Shown here piece after piece: positions 1 through 10,973 of a stretch of 64,000 nt of DNA (its first letter is position 1; every line of letters starts with the position of its first letter). Origin of the DNA: Brucella intermedia LMG 3301 (GTDB taxonomy: Bacteria; Pseudomonadota; Alphaproteobacteria; Rhizobiales; Rhizobiaceae); the NCBI RefSeq assembly GCF_000182645.1, contig NZ_ACQA01000001.1:62001-126000 (forward strand), written 5' to 3'. Under the pieces are notes generated by a model. The model saw nothing but the letters and a program-made list of their open reading frames with translations. It had not been told where the DNA came from and searched no databases. The translations under genes and the position numbers were made by a program.

Positions 1-229
1 ATCAAAAAACCATTTCCAACACACCTTCGCCGTATTTGCCTTGATATTTAAATCGATTGAATAGCGGTGATCGCTGCAATTTAAGCTTTAAACTGCAATT
101 TTCAGACACGTTTGCGCGAGTTGTTTAACCGTTCTTCAACCATAAGAACGCAAATTGCTGTTCAGTATGGCGGTCGCGTTGCGGCTGTTTTTCAACCGTC
201 GTTTCATCCCTTGTTTCAGGGTCAGTTGC

Positions 230-955
230 ATGTCGAAGTCGCGTGATGATCTAAGCCGCCGCCATTTCCTTTTCGGCACCGGAGCCATCCTCCTCACCGG
301 TGCTGCCGGCTGTTCGCAGACGATGGATATGTCGGCCTTCCAGATGAATGTCGACCCGATGTCGACGGGCGGGATCACGCCGATGCGCCCGCAGATCAGC
401 GTCGACAGGGCCATCACCACGCCGGACGTCATGTATGCGTCGGTGAAGGAAGGGCCCTACGATCTCCCGGCCATTCCTTATGACAAGGTGCCGAAGCAGT
501 TCCGCCGCCAGATCGTGCCGGACCCGACCGGGCAGGCGCCGGGCACCATTGTTGTCAGCCTCAAGGACCACTATCTCTACTACGTCCTGCCGGGCGGCGA
601 GGCGCTGCGCTATGGCGTCGGCATCGGCAAGGCCGGTTTCGAGTGGCAGGGCACCGCCAATGTCCAGTACAAGAAGCAATGGCCGCGCTGGACGCCGCCG
701 CCGGAAATGATCCAGCGCAAGCCGGAACTGGAAAAGTACCGCAATGGACAGGAACCCGGCCCGCAAAACCCGCTCGGCGCCCGCGCGCTCTATATCTATC
801 AGAACGGCCGCGACACCGGCTATCGCATCCACGGCTCGCCGGAATGGTGGTCGATCGGCCAGTCCATGTCCTCGGGCTGTATCCGCCTGATGAATCAGGA
901 CATCATCGATCTCTATAATCGCGTGCAGGGCAAGGCGCCGATCATCGTCGGCTAG
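230..955 (+). CDS. L,D-transpeptidase (YkuD family), exported
   Basis: A 241-residue exported YkuD-domain protein. The family makes 3-3 peptidoglycan cross-links or anchors outer-membrane proteins to the wall. The start is set at the ATG that opens MSKSRDD, because the N-terminus then carries a twin-arginine-like stretch (SRRHFLFG), a hydrophobic segment and a cysteine at about residue 28 (AAGC, a weak lipobox). The catalytic region is clear: RIHGSPEWW followed by SSGCIRLMN, which holds the nucleophilic cysteine near residue 217. Its TAG stop is the first triplet of a palindromic repeat. Family call firm; Tat or lipoprotein export is inferred. Confidence 0.9.
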   Translation: MSKSRDDLSRRHFLFGTGAILLTGAAGCSQTMDMSAFQMNVDPMSTGGITPMRPQISVDRAITTPDVMYASVKEGPYDLPAIPYDKVPKQFRRQIVPDPTGQAPGTIVVSLKDHYLYYVLPGGEALRYGVGIGKAGFEWQGTANVQYKKQWPRWTPPPEMIQRKPELEKYRNGQEPGPQNPLGARALYIYQNGRDTGYRIHGSPEWWSIGQSMSSGCIRLMNQDIIDLYNRVQGKAPIIVG

Positions 956-1054
956 AGTGGCTCCTGTTCCAACGCATCGAAGCGGGATAAGAGATCAGTC
1001 CAGTGAACTGATTTCCCCGCATAGACGTTTCACACTTTTACTGGAAATGCTCCA
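953..1054 (-). repeat. Bru-RS-like palindromic repeat, minus orientation
   Basis: About 102 bp. Its reverse complement matches the element at 44751-44895 over nearly its whole length (TGGAGCATTTCC, AAAAGTGTGAAA, then ATCAGTTCACTGGACTGAT). It is shortened at the end next to the upstream gene, where TAGAGTGGCTCCTG supplies that gene's stop codon. The size and sequence resemble the Bru-RS palindromes reported in Brucella; that assignment is from memory. Confidence 0.75.
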
Positions 1055-1100
1055 GGGCCGGACGTCGCTGGAGTGAAACCGACCGTTTCGGGTCAAACAA

Positions 1101-1130
1101 AAAGGCCGCGCCATCTCAGGCGCGGCCTTT
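1101..1130. terminator. Bidirectional Rho-independent terminator
   Basis: Perfect 12-bp stem AAAGGCCGCGCC / GGCGCGGCCTTT with loop ATCTCA, flanked by A-rich and T-rich runs. It can serve the minus-strand gene ending at 1151 and readthrough from the left. Confidence 0.85.
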
Positions 1131-1150
1131 TTCATTTCAGTTTGAAAAGC

Positions 1151-1366
1151 TTATTCGAAGCGCACCGACTTCGGCATGGCTTCGCCAAGCCTGACGAAAT
1201 GGCGCAGTTCGGCGCGCAGGTTTTCCGCCGAAGCCATATGGATATGGCTCTGCGGCGCGACCTGGTTCTGCACGACCTGGGTGGATACGCCGGGCATGAC
1301 AAACGCTCCTGCGGTCAGGACGAGGGCGGCGGCAATGCCGAGGCGTCGTTCGGTTCTGGCCTGCAT
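1151..1366 (-). CDS. Small secreted protein, function unknown
   Basis: 71 residues. The N-terminus is a plausible signal peptide (basic MQARTERR, hydrophobic core, VMPGVSTQ region). The mature part is about 45 residues with no domain I recognise. A strong AAGGAG sits just upstream of the ATG and a good terminator follows the stop, so I treat it as a real single-gene unit despite its size. No function assigned. Confidence 0.65.
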   Translation of the reverse strand: MQARTERRLGIAAALVLTAGAFVMPGVSTQVVQNQVAPQSHIHMASAENLRAELRHFVRLGEAMPKSVRFE

Positions 1367-1464
1367 TTCTATCTCCTTGCGCCGATGGACGGCGGCTTAA
1401 AATATCGAATCACGTTCATTCGCAGACGCTGGGACTTTTCAGTCGGGAGCCCGTCAGGGGCCGT

Positions 1465-1974
1465 TCAGTGAAAAGTCGCGCGCGGCGTAAAATTCAAGGC
1501 GCTGTCGATGGCATGGATCGGTATTGGCAACAAAGTCTGGCCGAAATCAGCCAGCGTGTCGGCAAAATTGCGCGCAGCCCCTGCCACATCGTCGCAGCGG
1601 CGATGACAGGCAATGGCTTCAAGGCAGGTATCGAGCAACAGCGCGTCCTGGTTCTGGATGCCGGAAATCAGCCCCAGCGTCAGGCATTCCTCGCGGCAGA
1701 CATGGTGCGAATCGAAGGGGAAGGCCCGCAACGGACAGCTGGCGCAATGACGCAGAACGCGGATGAAATGCGACAGCTCGCCCACCGCGCGCCTGGCCTC
1801 GCTCGCCCCAAGCACTTCCGAATAGAGGCCCCAGGTCATTTCCCACGGGATGATCGAGCCCGTCTCGAAACCCGCGGTCCAGCGGCGATAGCCTTCCAGC
1901 ACCAGCTTTTCCGGCAGGCGGTCGAAATAGCCTGTGGTGTTGGCGCCGTTCAGTTGGGATATGCGCATATTCAT
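1465..1974 (-). CDS. Conserved hypothetical, cysteine-rich centre
   Basis: 169 residues from the ATG preceded by GGGAGG six bases upstream; a longer reading to 2133 lacks such a site. The central part is unusual in holding HCASCPLR and CREEC, then CHRRC further on: six cysteines with nearby histidines, which could bind a metal or form disulfides. No signal peptide seen. I do not recognise the family. Confidence 0.6.
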   Translation of the reverse strand: MNMRISQLNGANTTGYFDRLPEKLVLEGYRRWTAGFETGSIIPWEMTWGLYSEVLGASEARRAVGELSHFIRVLRHCASCPLRAFPFDSHHVCREECLTLGLISGIQNQDALLLDTCLEAIACHRRCDDVAGAARNFADTLADFGQTLLPIPIHAIDSALNFTPRATFH

Positions 1975-2790
1975 GTCCGCCTCCCGAAGAAGGAGCGGAA
2001 CGAACACGAGGCTGCGGCTGCGGAGCCATGCCCGCCCGTCCGGAAACGTTCCGTTTCCCCTCGCACATTGCAATATCCGGTCGGCAGGAGACGAAGCTGC
2101 CAGGGCAGGCCGTCGACATTTGCGGACCGGCATTCGCCGAGACCAATCATAGGGTCCTCCAATCGAAAGGGTTCAAGGCCCAGACATCAAAGGTTGTGAA
2201 TTTGCACCATCCATAAAAGCCCGAAATTCCATCTGGAGTCAATTACTCAAGTTTAAAATCTTGTTGGATTTCAATTGTTTGGAATTATTCTAGACTCTAA
2301 TAGTCATGTTTACAGCATTCAGGAAGGAACGCAACCGCTGCGGGGGTTCAGCGGTTGCGGCAAACGGGCGCATAATGCGCGAGGGAGAGACGACGCGGAT
2401 CATCCGCCCCTTTGCTCACCACAGTCGCATGCTCCGGGACGCCGGGCTGCGAAGAGCAATCGGTCTGCGCATCCTGCTCGCGTCGCTTCCTCCGCCGCAT
2501 GATCCTTTGCGAAAAGCCTGCGGCCTTTCGGGATCATGTCCGGAAATACGCTCCGCGCGGTACGCGAAAATCACTCTTCCGCCACGGCCTGACGATTATG
2601 CGACCGCAGTGCCGGGGGCATCCCGAACCTTGAAACGGTTTCGGGATGCGCATCAGAGCTTTTCGACCTGTATGGATCAGCCCAGCGCTCTGACTTCTTC
2701 AAGCATGATCTTGATCGATCCTCGTTTCACTCCGGCCGGATTGCGCTCTGGAGACGCGCCGGCCGGGTTTCACTCGGGTCGAACCATGCT
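1975..2790. other. Gene-free 0.8-kb stretch filled with repeats
   Basis: No reading frame here has a ribosome site or recognisable product. It holds the TIR element at 2417-2613, a 10-bp hairpin at 2618-2627/2640-2649 (GCATCCCGAA / TTCGGGATGC), and at about 2699-2793 a further imperfect palindrome whose end TAGAGCATG supplies the stop codon of the next gene. The AT-rich part at 2220-2310 could hold a promoter for the minus-strand gene ending at 1465. Confidence 0.6.
2417..2613 (-). repeat. Terminal-inverted-repeat element, copy 1, with nested palindrome
   Basis: Reverse-complement copy of the element also found at 27064-27201 and 35615-35723. The core at 2549-2592 matches TCAGGCCGTGGCG and GAGTGATTTTCG of the others. 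The far end (around 2417-2460) matches GCAGCCCGGC and the terminal GCATGCGACTGTGGTG-like end. Between them a separate palindrome opening CATGATCC and closing GGATCATG (about 2498-2538) appears inserted. Confidence 0.65.
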
Positions 2791-3819
2791 CTAGTGACCC
2801 GAATGGTCTTCGTCCTTCTGGCCGCTTTTCGCGGTGACGGGGAAATCGATCGTCACCTTGCCGGCCTTTTCGAATTCCAGCGTGACGGAAACGGTCTCGC
2901 CTTCCTTGTAGGGCTTCTCCGGCTGGATGAACATGAGGTGGTAACCGCCGGATTTCAGCTCGACCTTCCCGCCTGCCGGAATCTCCAGGCCGCCTTCAAG
3001 CTGGCGCATCTTCATCACGTCGTTCTGCATCGACATTTCGTGGATTTCGACGCGCTTGACGTCTTTGGTGGTCACCGAAACCAGCTTGTCGGCCTCCTTG
3101 CCGTCATTGGCGATGGTGAGAAAACCGCCAGCAACCTTGGCGCCGGGAACCATGGCCCGCACCGAAGGAGCCGTGATTTCCAGTTCGCCGAGCCTGGTCG
3201 GGGCCGCCGCCTGCATGGAGGCATGGTCCATCTTGCTCATTTGACCATGATCGCCGTGACCGCCGCCATGTTCGCCGTGTCCGTCATCGGCACCGGCGAC
3301 CTTCACCAGAAGCTGCGGCGCGGGATGTTCGAGATCGTGCGGGTTTTGGCCGTCCTTGGGAATTTCCGTCCAGGCAACCGACGCGGCGCTTCCGCAAAGC
3401 TGCGTCACGGGGAAGGAGAGGGTGGTGTCCTTGTCGAACTTGGCAAGCTGGCCGACGACGGTGAATTCGTCATAGAAATCGCCCGGCAGGCTGCCATCGG
3501 TGAAACGCACTTCGCGAACGCCGGAGGTCACGTCCTTGCCGTGCACCTTGTAGCTCCGGGCATAGTCGCCCTTGGCGGTCTCGATCTTCCAGCCGGCCTT
3601 GGCCTGCGGCTGGGCGGAAACGAAGCCCTCGGGAAGCTCGATCTTCACTTCGGTCGTAGCCATGCCGTCGCAGCCATGCGGCACGCGGAAGGTCGCCTTG
3701 TAGAAGCTGCCCGCCTTGGCTTCGCCCTGGTCGAGCGAGGAATGGGCCTGTGCCAGACCTGCGGAAGCGCACAGCGCGGCAAGCGAGATTGCGGAGGCGA
3801 AAAGACGATGGTTCTTCAT
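2791..3819 (-). CDS. YcnI (DUF1775) - PCuAC fusion, periplasmic copper protein
   Basis: 342 residues. Signal peptide ends at about residue 26 (GLAQA-HS), placing a histidine at or next to the mature N-terminus, the usual YcnI copper site. Residues about 26-175 are YcnI-like (DUF1775). A His/Gly/Met-rich linker follows (about 178-207: DGHGEHGGGHGDHG, MDHASM). Residues about 210-330 are a PCuAC domain with its H...M...M...HLM pattern (EIHEMSMQ, MKMRQ, GGYHLMF). The tail ends HSGH. PCuAC proteins deliver Cu(I) to cytochrome oxidase CuA. Probably co-transcribed with the gene at 3915-4307. Confidence 0.88.
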   Translation of the reverse strand: MKNHRLFASAISLAALCASAGLAQAHSSLDQGEAKAGSFYKATFRVPHGCDGMATTEVKIELPEGFVSAQPQAKAGWKIETAKGDYARSYKVHGKDVTSGVREVRFTDGSLPGDFYDEFTVVGQLAKFDKDTTLSFPVTQLCGSAASVAWTEIPKDGQNPHDLEHPAPQLLVKVAGADDGHGEHGGGHGDHGQMSKMDHASMQAAAPTRLGELEITAPSVRAMVPGAKVAGGFLTIANDGKEADKLVSVTTKDVKRVEIHEMSMQNDVMKMRQLEGGLEIPAGGKVELKSGGYHLMFIQPEKPYKEGETVSVTLEFEKAGKVTIDFPVTAKSGQKDEDHSGH

Positions 3820-3914
3820 TGTTTCAAACCTGAATAATCATTGGTAGGCACGCCGAACCAGGGTTCGGGCGCGTTCAATTCCGAATGCGGGGGCATTCGT
3901 TCAAAAGATCATAT

Positions 3915-4307
3915 TCAGGCGAGAGGCGGCGCTTGCGGCGGTGCCGATGGCGGGTAGGTGCTGTGCCGCAGGATGGGCTGCGGCGGCACGATGCCGTCGG
4001 CCATGGCGATGTGCGGGGCGGCGCCGGTGGAACCGGCTGGCGCGGGGCACAGGAAGGCGGAGGAAATCCGGCAGGCTTCGCAACCATTGTTGCTGAAGTG
4101 CTTGTCATGGCCCTTCTGGTCCGGATCGGAGCCATGATCGCCGATGCAGAGCACCGGATAGCTGCCATCCGGCAACTGGTATTGGGCCAGCAGGTAGCTG
4201 TCGGGCGCATTGAGGTCGACGGGCTTGTGCGCAAAGGCGACGAACATCAGGGCGAATACGCTGAGGATGCGTATCGCCAGAGACATCCGATATTGGCCGA
4301 TGCTCAT
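3915..4307 (-). CDS. Putative DUF2946-like secreted protein beside copper gene
   Basis: 130 residues from an ATG two codons inside a longer TTG reading. It begins with a membrane or signal segment (AIRILSVFALMFVAFA). The body has CIGDHGSD, HDKHF and NGCEAC plus a later Cys-Pro, a Cys/His set reminiscent of DUF2946 proteins that sit with copper genes. The C-terminus is proline-rich. It lies 95 bp upstream of the YcnI-PCuAC gene on the same strand, so a shared role in copper handling is likely but inferred. Start uncertain. Confidence 0.6.
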   Translation of the reverse strand: MSIGQYRMSLAIRILSVFALMFVAFAHKPVDLNAPDSYLLAQYQLPDGSYPVLCIGDHGSDPDQKGHDKHFSNNGCEACRISSAFLCPAPAGSTGAAPHIAMADGIVPPQPILRHSTYPPSAPPQAPPLA

Positions 4308-4491
4308 CTTCAACTCAAAGCTTCTCCATGCAAGCCGAGATTACGTATCCCATGCAGGCCGTCTTTGCCAAGCATCAAACAGAAACGGCGCGAATTGGTC
4401 GCGCCGTTTCTGCCTTGCAGCGGTCGGGGGGGAGGATAGGCCGGGCGTCAGGGGCGGATGCGCCCGGTTCGCGCTTCCGCCCTTTTTCAGG

Positions 4492-4511
4492 CTTTTGCCG
4501 GAAATGCTCTA
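4492..4511 (-). repeat. Truncated Bru-RS-like end at a stop codon
   Basis: On the minus strand TAGAGCATTTCC is followed by GGCAAAAG, the left end of the repeat seen whole at 21037-21141. The TAG is the stop codon of the oxidoreductase gene. Confidence 0.55.
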
Positions 4512-6080
4512 GATCGCCCGCTTCTTCATCTGTTCGGCAATGTAATCCGCCTGACGGATTGCGAGCGCCACGATGGTCAGGGTCGGATTTTCCGCCCCGC
4601 CGGTGGTGAACTGGCTGCCGTCGGAAACGAACAGGTTCTTGATGTCATGCGTCTGACCGTGCTTGTTCACCACGCCATCCTGCGGCTTTTCGCTCATCCG
4701 GTTGGTGCCCAGATTATGCGTTGACGGATAGGGCGGCGTCGGGAAGGTGCGGATCGCGCCGACGGCCTCGTAAAGCGCCTTGCCCTGCGCATAGGCATGG
4801 TTGCGCATGGCAATGTCGTTCGGATGGTCGTCATAATAGACATCGGGAACCGGCAGGCCGTGTTCGTCCTTCACATCCTTGCTGAGCGTGATGCGGTTTT
4901 TCTCCTGCGGCATGTCTTCGCCGACGATCCACAGGCCCGCCATGTTGACATAATCGTCAAGCGCCGAGGTGAAGCCGCGTCCCCAGCCGCCCGGATTGAG
5001 GAAGGCCGCCATGAAGGGCAGGCCGAGCGAGATGGTTTCCATCTCATAGCCGCCGACGAAACCGCGTTTCGGATTATGCGCAGCCTCGTCGCGGATGATG
5101 CCCGCCATGGTCGTGCCGCGATACATGTGCACCGGCTTTTCGAATGAGGCATAGACCGAGCCGGTGGTATGCCGCATATAGTTGCGCCCCACCTGTCCCG
5201 AGGAATTGGCAAGGCCGTCCGGGAATTTCGATGAGGCCGAGTTCAGCAGGAGGCGGGGGCTTTCGATCGAATTGCCGGCCACGCAGACGACGCGCGCTTT
5301 CTGGAAATGCTGCTTGCCGTCCTTGTCGGCATAGAGCACGCCCGTCACTTTGCCTGCCGCATTGTGCTCGATCTTGAGCGCCGTGCATTCCGGGCGAACT
5401 TCCAGCCTGCCGGTTTCCTCGCCCTTCGGGATTTCCGTATAGAGCGTCGACCATTTCGCGCCCCATTTGCAGCCCTGGAAGCAGAAGCCGGTCTGCTGGC
5501 AGCCCATGCGGTCGTCGCGCGGCGCGGAGTTGATCGCCATGCGGCCCGTATGGCATTCCTTGTAGCCGAGCTTGTCGGCGCCCGCCTTCAAAACCTTGAA
5601 ATTATTGTTGCCCGGCAGGCCCTCGATCCCGTTGGTGCGGGTGACGCCCATCTTGTCCTCTGCCTTGACGTAATAGGGCTCCAGTTCGGCGAGCGTTATC
5701 GGCCAGTCGAGCAGGTTCGCCCCTTCGACCTTGCCGTAATGGGTAAGCGTCTGGAACTCGTAATCCTGAAAGCGCAGCGATGCGCCCGCCCAGTGCGTGG
5801 TGGTGCCGCCGACGGCCTTCACGATCCATGCGGGCAGGTTCGGGAAATCGTGCGACACGCGCCAGCTGCCCGATGTGGTGCGCTTGTCGAGCCAGGCGAG
5901 CTGGTCGAAACTGTCCCATTCGTCATTGATGAAGTCTTCGAATTCGTGGCGTTTTCCCGCTTCCAGAATGACGACGTCGATGCCTTTCTGGGCCAGTTCG
6001 TTACCGAGCGTGCCGCCGCCTGCGCCCGAGCCGATGATGACGACGACCTTGTCGTTCTTGAGATCATATGGAGCAGCCAT
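4509..6080 (-). CDS. GMC-family oxidoreductase (gluconate 2-dehydrogenase-like flavoprotein)
   Basis: 523 residues from the ATG with GGAGGAAACA upstream. The N-terminus has the FAD-binding GSGAGGGTLGNELA and ILEAGK segments. The C-terminus has the GMC signature around GTNRMS and VSDGSQFTTGGAENPTLTI. Such flavoproteins oxidise sugars or alcohols with a small Tat-exported partner. That partner is encoded 93 bp upstream (6174-6728), so the pair is probably a membrane-associated dehydrogenase. No cytochrome c subunit is adjacent. Substrate unknown. Confidence 0.85.
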   Translation of the reverse strand: MAAPYDLKNDKVVVIIGSGAGGGTLGNELAQKGIDVVILEAGKRHEFEDFINDEWDSFDQLAWLDKRTTSGSWRVSHDFPNLPAWIVKAVGGTTTHWAGASLRFQDYEFQTLTHYGKVEGANLLDWPITLAELEPYYVKAEDKMGVTRTNGIEGLPGNNNFKVLKAGADKLGYKECHTGRMAINSAPRDDRMGCQQTGFCFQGCKWGAKWSTLYTEIPKGEETGRLEVRPECTALKIEHNAAGKVTGVLYADKDGKQHFQKARVVCVAGNSIESPRLLLNSASSKFPDGLANSSGQVGRNYMRHTTGSVYASFEKPVHMYRGTTMAGIIRDEAAHNPKRGFVGGYEMETISLGLPFMAAFLNPGGWGRGFTSALDDYVNMAGLWIVGEDMPQEKNRITLSKDVKDEHGLPVPDVYYDDHPNDIAMRNHAYAQGKALYEAVGAIRTFPTPPYPSTHNLGTNRMSEKPQDGVVNKHGQTHDIKNLFVSDGSQFTTGGAENPTLTIVALAIRQADYIAEQMKKRAI

Positions 6081-6173
6081 TGTTTCCTCCCAATGCTCTC
6101 CCGTTTCCGCAGGCAAGGCGCTTGCAGGACGGGGATGCCGCTTTGAAATTGGTGTGTTCCGGCGCCGGAGCGC

Positions 6174-6728
6174 TTACAGCCATTCGATATCGTCGAAGCC
6201 GCGCTGGATATAGCCGCCCTTGGAATAGGCCTCGCCCTCGTAGCCGAAGAGCGGCCAGATTTCCTTCTGGTTGTAGAGGCCGGTCACAAGCCCGCTGCGC
6301 ACCTTCTGGAAGAAAGGGCTTTTCTCGATATCGCGCAGGATCGCGACGCGCTCTTCCTCCCAGCCCACACCGAGATAGCCTCCGGCTCCGGCCCGCTTGT
6401 CCAGATCGGCGACACCGTCCTCGATCAGCTTCTTCAGCGTCTCGTCCTTGGCGGAATCCGCGTCATAGGGCTTGACGGCGATGGCGTAGAAACGGTCAGG
6501 CAGCTTGTCGTGCGGGTAGATGTCGCGTGCGAGCTGGATCAGGGTCGCCATGGTCTCGGGCTTGAGCGTGGCGGTCTCGAGCGCCCATGCGAATTGCGGG
6601 CAGATAACGGCGTTGCCGCTGACGACCAGCATGGCCCCGAGGCTGAGGCCCGCGCCGCGCTTGAGAATGTCGCGGCGCGACAGGGTCCTTTTCTCCCGGG
6701 TGGAAAGACCGTCGAAAACGGTTGTCAT
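6174..6728 (-). CDS. Gluconate 2-dehydrogenase subunit 3 family protein
   Basis: 184 residues from the ATG preceded by GAGGAGAACCGA. The N-terminus has a Tat motif, SRRDILKRG, followed by a hydrophobic stretch (GLSLGAMLVVSGN). The body resembles Gluconate_2-dh3 proteins (ARDIYPHDKLPDRFY; YNQKEIWPLFGYEG). In this family the small subunit carries the folded flavoprotein partner out through Tat. The longer upstream reading frame is low-complexity and rejected. Confidence 0.82.
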   Translation of the reverse strand: MTTVFDGLSTREKRTLSRRDILKRGAGLSLGAMLVVSGNAVICPQFAWALETATLKPETMATLIQLARDIYPHDKLPDRFYAIAVKPYDADSAKDETLKKLIEDGVADLDKRAGAGGYLGVGWEEERVAILRDIEKSPFFQKVRSGLVTGLYNQKEIWPLFGYEGEAYSKGGYIQRGFDDIEWL

Positions 6729-6864
6729 TCGGTTCTCCTCCATTGCTTGCCCGTCCGGGATGGGCGGGCTGGCTGTGCGTTCCCGGAGATTTCCACCACC
6801 GGGAGCGCTGGCATTCGCATCCTTCAGGGCCGCTCCTCCCGGCCGTGAGGGACGATGGGCGGGC

Positions 6865-7260
6865 CTACTGGTAACGGCCCCCGCGTTGCAGAACTTCGAT
6901 CTTGTAGCCGTCCGGGTCTTCCGCGAAGAAGAAGTGGGCAAGCTGCACGCCATTGTTCTTGAAATCGACGAGCTTGCCGACCTTGAAGCCAAGTTCGCTG
7001 AAGCGGGCATGTTCGGCATCGACATCATCGACCACGACGGCGAGATGGCCGTAGCCGTCGCCCAGGTTGTAAGGCTCGGTGCGGCCCTTGTTGACCGTCA
7101 GTTCGACTTCGAAATCGGCTTCGGCATTGCGCAGATAGATCAGCGTGAAGGTTTCGAAATCGATGCGCTCGGCAATATCGAGGCCAAAAGCCTGTTTGTA
7201 GAAGGAAACGGATTTTTCCTCGTCGAGAACACGGATCATCGAATGAATGGCTTTGGCCAC
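6865..7260 (-). CDS. gloA: Lactoylglutathione lyase (glyoxalase I)
   Basis: 131 residues, normal length. The enzyme isomerises the methylglyoxal-glutathione hemithioacetal to S-lactoylglutathione in the cytoplasm. Metal ligands are visible as the early His (HSMIRVLD), the Glu in FEVELTVN, the His in YGHLAVVV and the Glu in YKIEVLQ. The start is GTG, with AGGAG six bases upstream. It is separated from the oxidoreductase pair by about 135 bp and probably transcribed separately. Confidence 0.93.
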   Translation of the reverse strand: MAKAIHSMIRVLDEEKSVSFYKQAFGLDIAERIDFETFTLIYLRNAEADFEVELTVNKGRTEPYNLGDGYGHLAVVVDDVDAEHARFSELGFKVGKLVDFKNNGVQLAHFFFAEDPDGYKIEVLQRGGRYQ

Positions 7261-7403
7261 ATGCTACTCCTGTTTCTTTCGCCGCTTCGTCAAATGCGGC
7301 TTGCGATTGTCTTGCTGGTTGTCGATTATGGAAGAAAAAACCACGGCGTGGTGGCAATCGGCTACCACAGCCAGTTTCGTGCTCTTAATGAATGGAGGAA
7401 CCC

Positions 7404-7697
7404 ATGTGCAAGGTTTTCGCCGAGCAGGACCCGGAAGGCTACCGGCAGATCAACCGCTCCGTGCGCATAGGCGGCCATTCCACCAGCATTCAGCTGGAGG
7501 CCACCTTCTGGCGCCTGCTGGACGAGATCGCGGCCAGCCAGAACCTGACCACGCCCCGCTTCATATCGACGCTTTACGATGAAGCGCTGGAGGCCAATGG
7601 CGCGATCCCCAACTTCGCCTCCATGCTGCGCACGACCTGCGCGCTTTATCTCATGGGCCACCGCCCCGAGGCTGCCGTTTGTGAGGAAGCGGCCTGA
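7404..7697 (+). CDS. Ribbon-helix-helix domain protein (RHH_4-like)
   Basis: 97 residues from the ATG with GGAGG seven bases upstream. The sequence RSVRIGGHSTSIQLEATFW.LLDEIA fits the short beta-strand plus two helices of the RHH_4 family, common in Rhizobiales. Such proteins are presumed DNA binding; the target is unknown. It stands alone, divergent from gloA and followed by an octamer repeat element. Confidence 0.75.
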   Translation: MCKVFAEQDPEGYRQINRSVRIGGHSTSIQLEATFWRLLDEIAASQNLTTPRFISTLYDEALEANGAIPNFASMLRTTCALYLMGHRPEAAVCEEAA

Positions 7698-7721
7698 ATG
7701 AATATTGGCCTCTTGGTGAAA

Positions 7722-7812
7722 TGGGAATAGGGGAGTAGGGGAGTATGGGAACAGGCAATAAGGCAATATGTTCTCAAACATACTCCCTTACTCCCCTATT
7801 CCCTTACTGCCT
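7722..7812. repeat. Degenerate octamer inverted element
   Basis: Left arm 7722-7748 is G-rich (GGGAATAGGGGAGTAGG...). Right arm 7787-7812 is its approximate complement (ACTCCCTTACTCCCCTATTC). The arms meet around ATGTTCTCAAACAT. Same architecture as the elements at 9007-9200 and 34969-35188, but with few octamer copies. Confidence 0.7.
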
Positions 7813-7829
7813 TCGTTAAAGGAATCGAA

Positions 7830-8999
<1,170 letters not shown>

Positions 9000-9006
9000 G
9001 GGGTTA

Positions 9007-9200
9007 AGGCAGTAGGGCAGTAAGGCAGTATGTTAAGGGAATAGGGGAGTAAGGGAGTAGGGGAATATGTTTGGTTGCGGACGACCGCAACGCACATATC
9101 CTTCTCTGCCCTACTGCCCTACTGCCCTACTGCCCTACTGCCCTACTGCCCTACTGCCCTACTGCCCTACTGCCCTACTGCCCTACTGCCCTACTGCCCT
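9007..9200. repeat. Octamer element with CTGCCCTA array (HOOF-print-type VNTR)
   Basis: Left arm 9007-9067 is G-rich and degenerate (GGCAGTAGGGCAGTAAGG...). The apex is a hairpin, GTTGCGG-ACGA-CCGCAAC (9074-9091), inside ATATGT/ACATAT. The right arm 9106-9200 is 95 bp of CTGCCCTA, i.e. 11 full copies plus seven bases (12 CTGCCCT). The complement, AGGGCAGT, is the octamer of the Brucella HOOF-print loci. It lies between the convergent mrp and pgm genes and ends 3 bp from the pgm stop. Confidence 0.9.
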
Positions 9201-9202
9201 AA

Positions 9203-10909
<1,707 letters not shown>

Positions 10910-10973
10910 TCAAACTTATTGATTGAAAATAACAAAGCGTGTGTTTGTCGCTGGCCATGCTACAAATTCCGTC

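Noticed and set aside
1..229. Gene start or RNA upstream of the L,D-transpeptidase
   Set aside because: AT-rich upstream DNA, probably promoter; no motif clear enough to call.
2306..2794. 162-codon plus-strand frame in the repeat-rich gap
   Set aside because: Composed largely of repeat sequence; no recognisable domain or ribosome site.
9106..9200. Possible CRISPR array
   Set aside because: Units are 8 bp and directly tandem without spacers; it is a VNTR. No cas genes are present.
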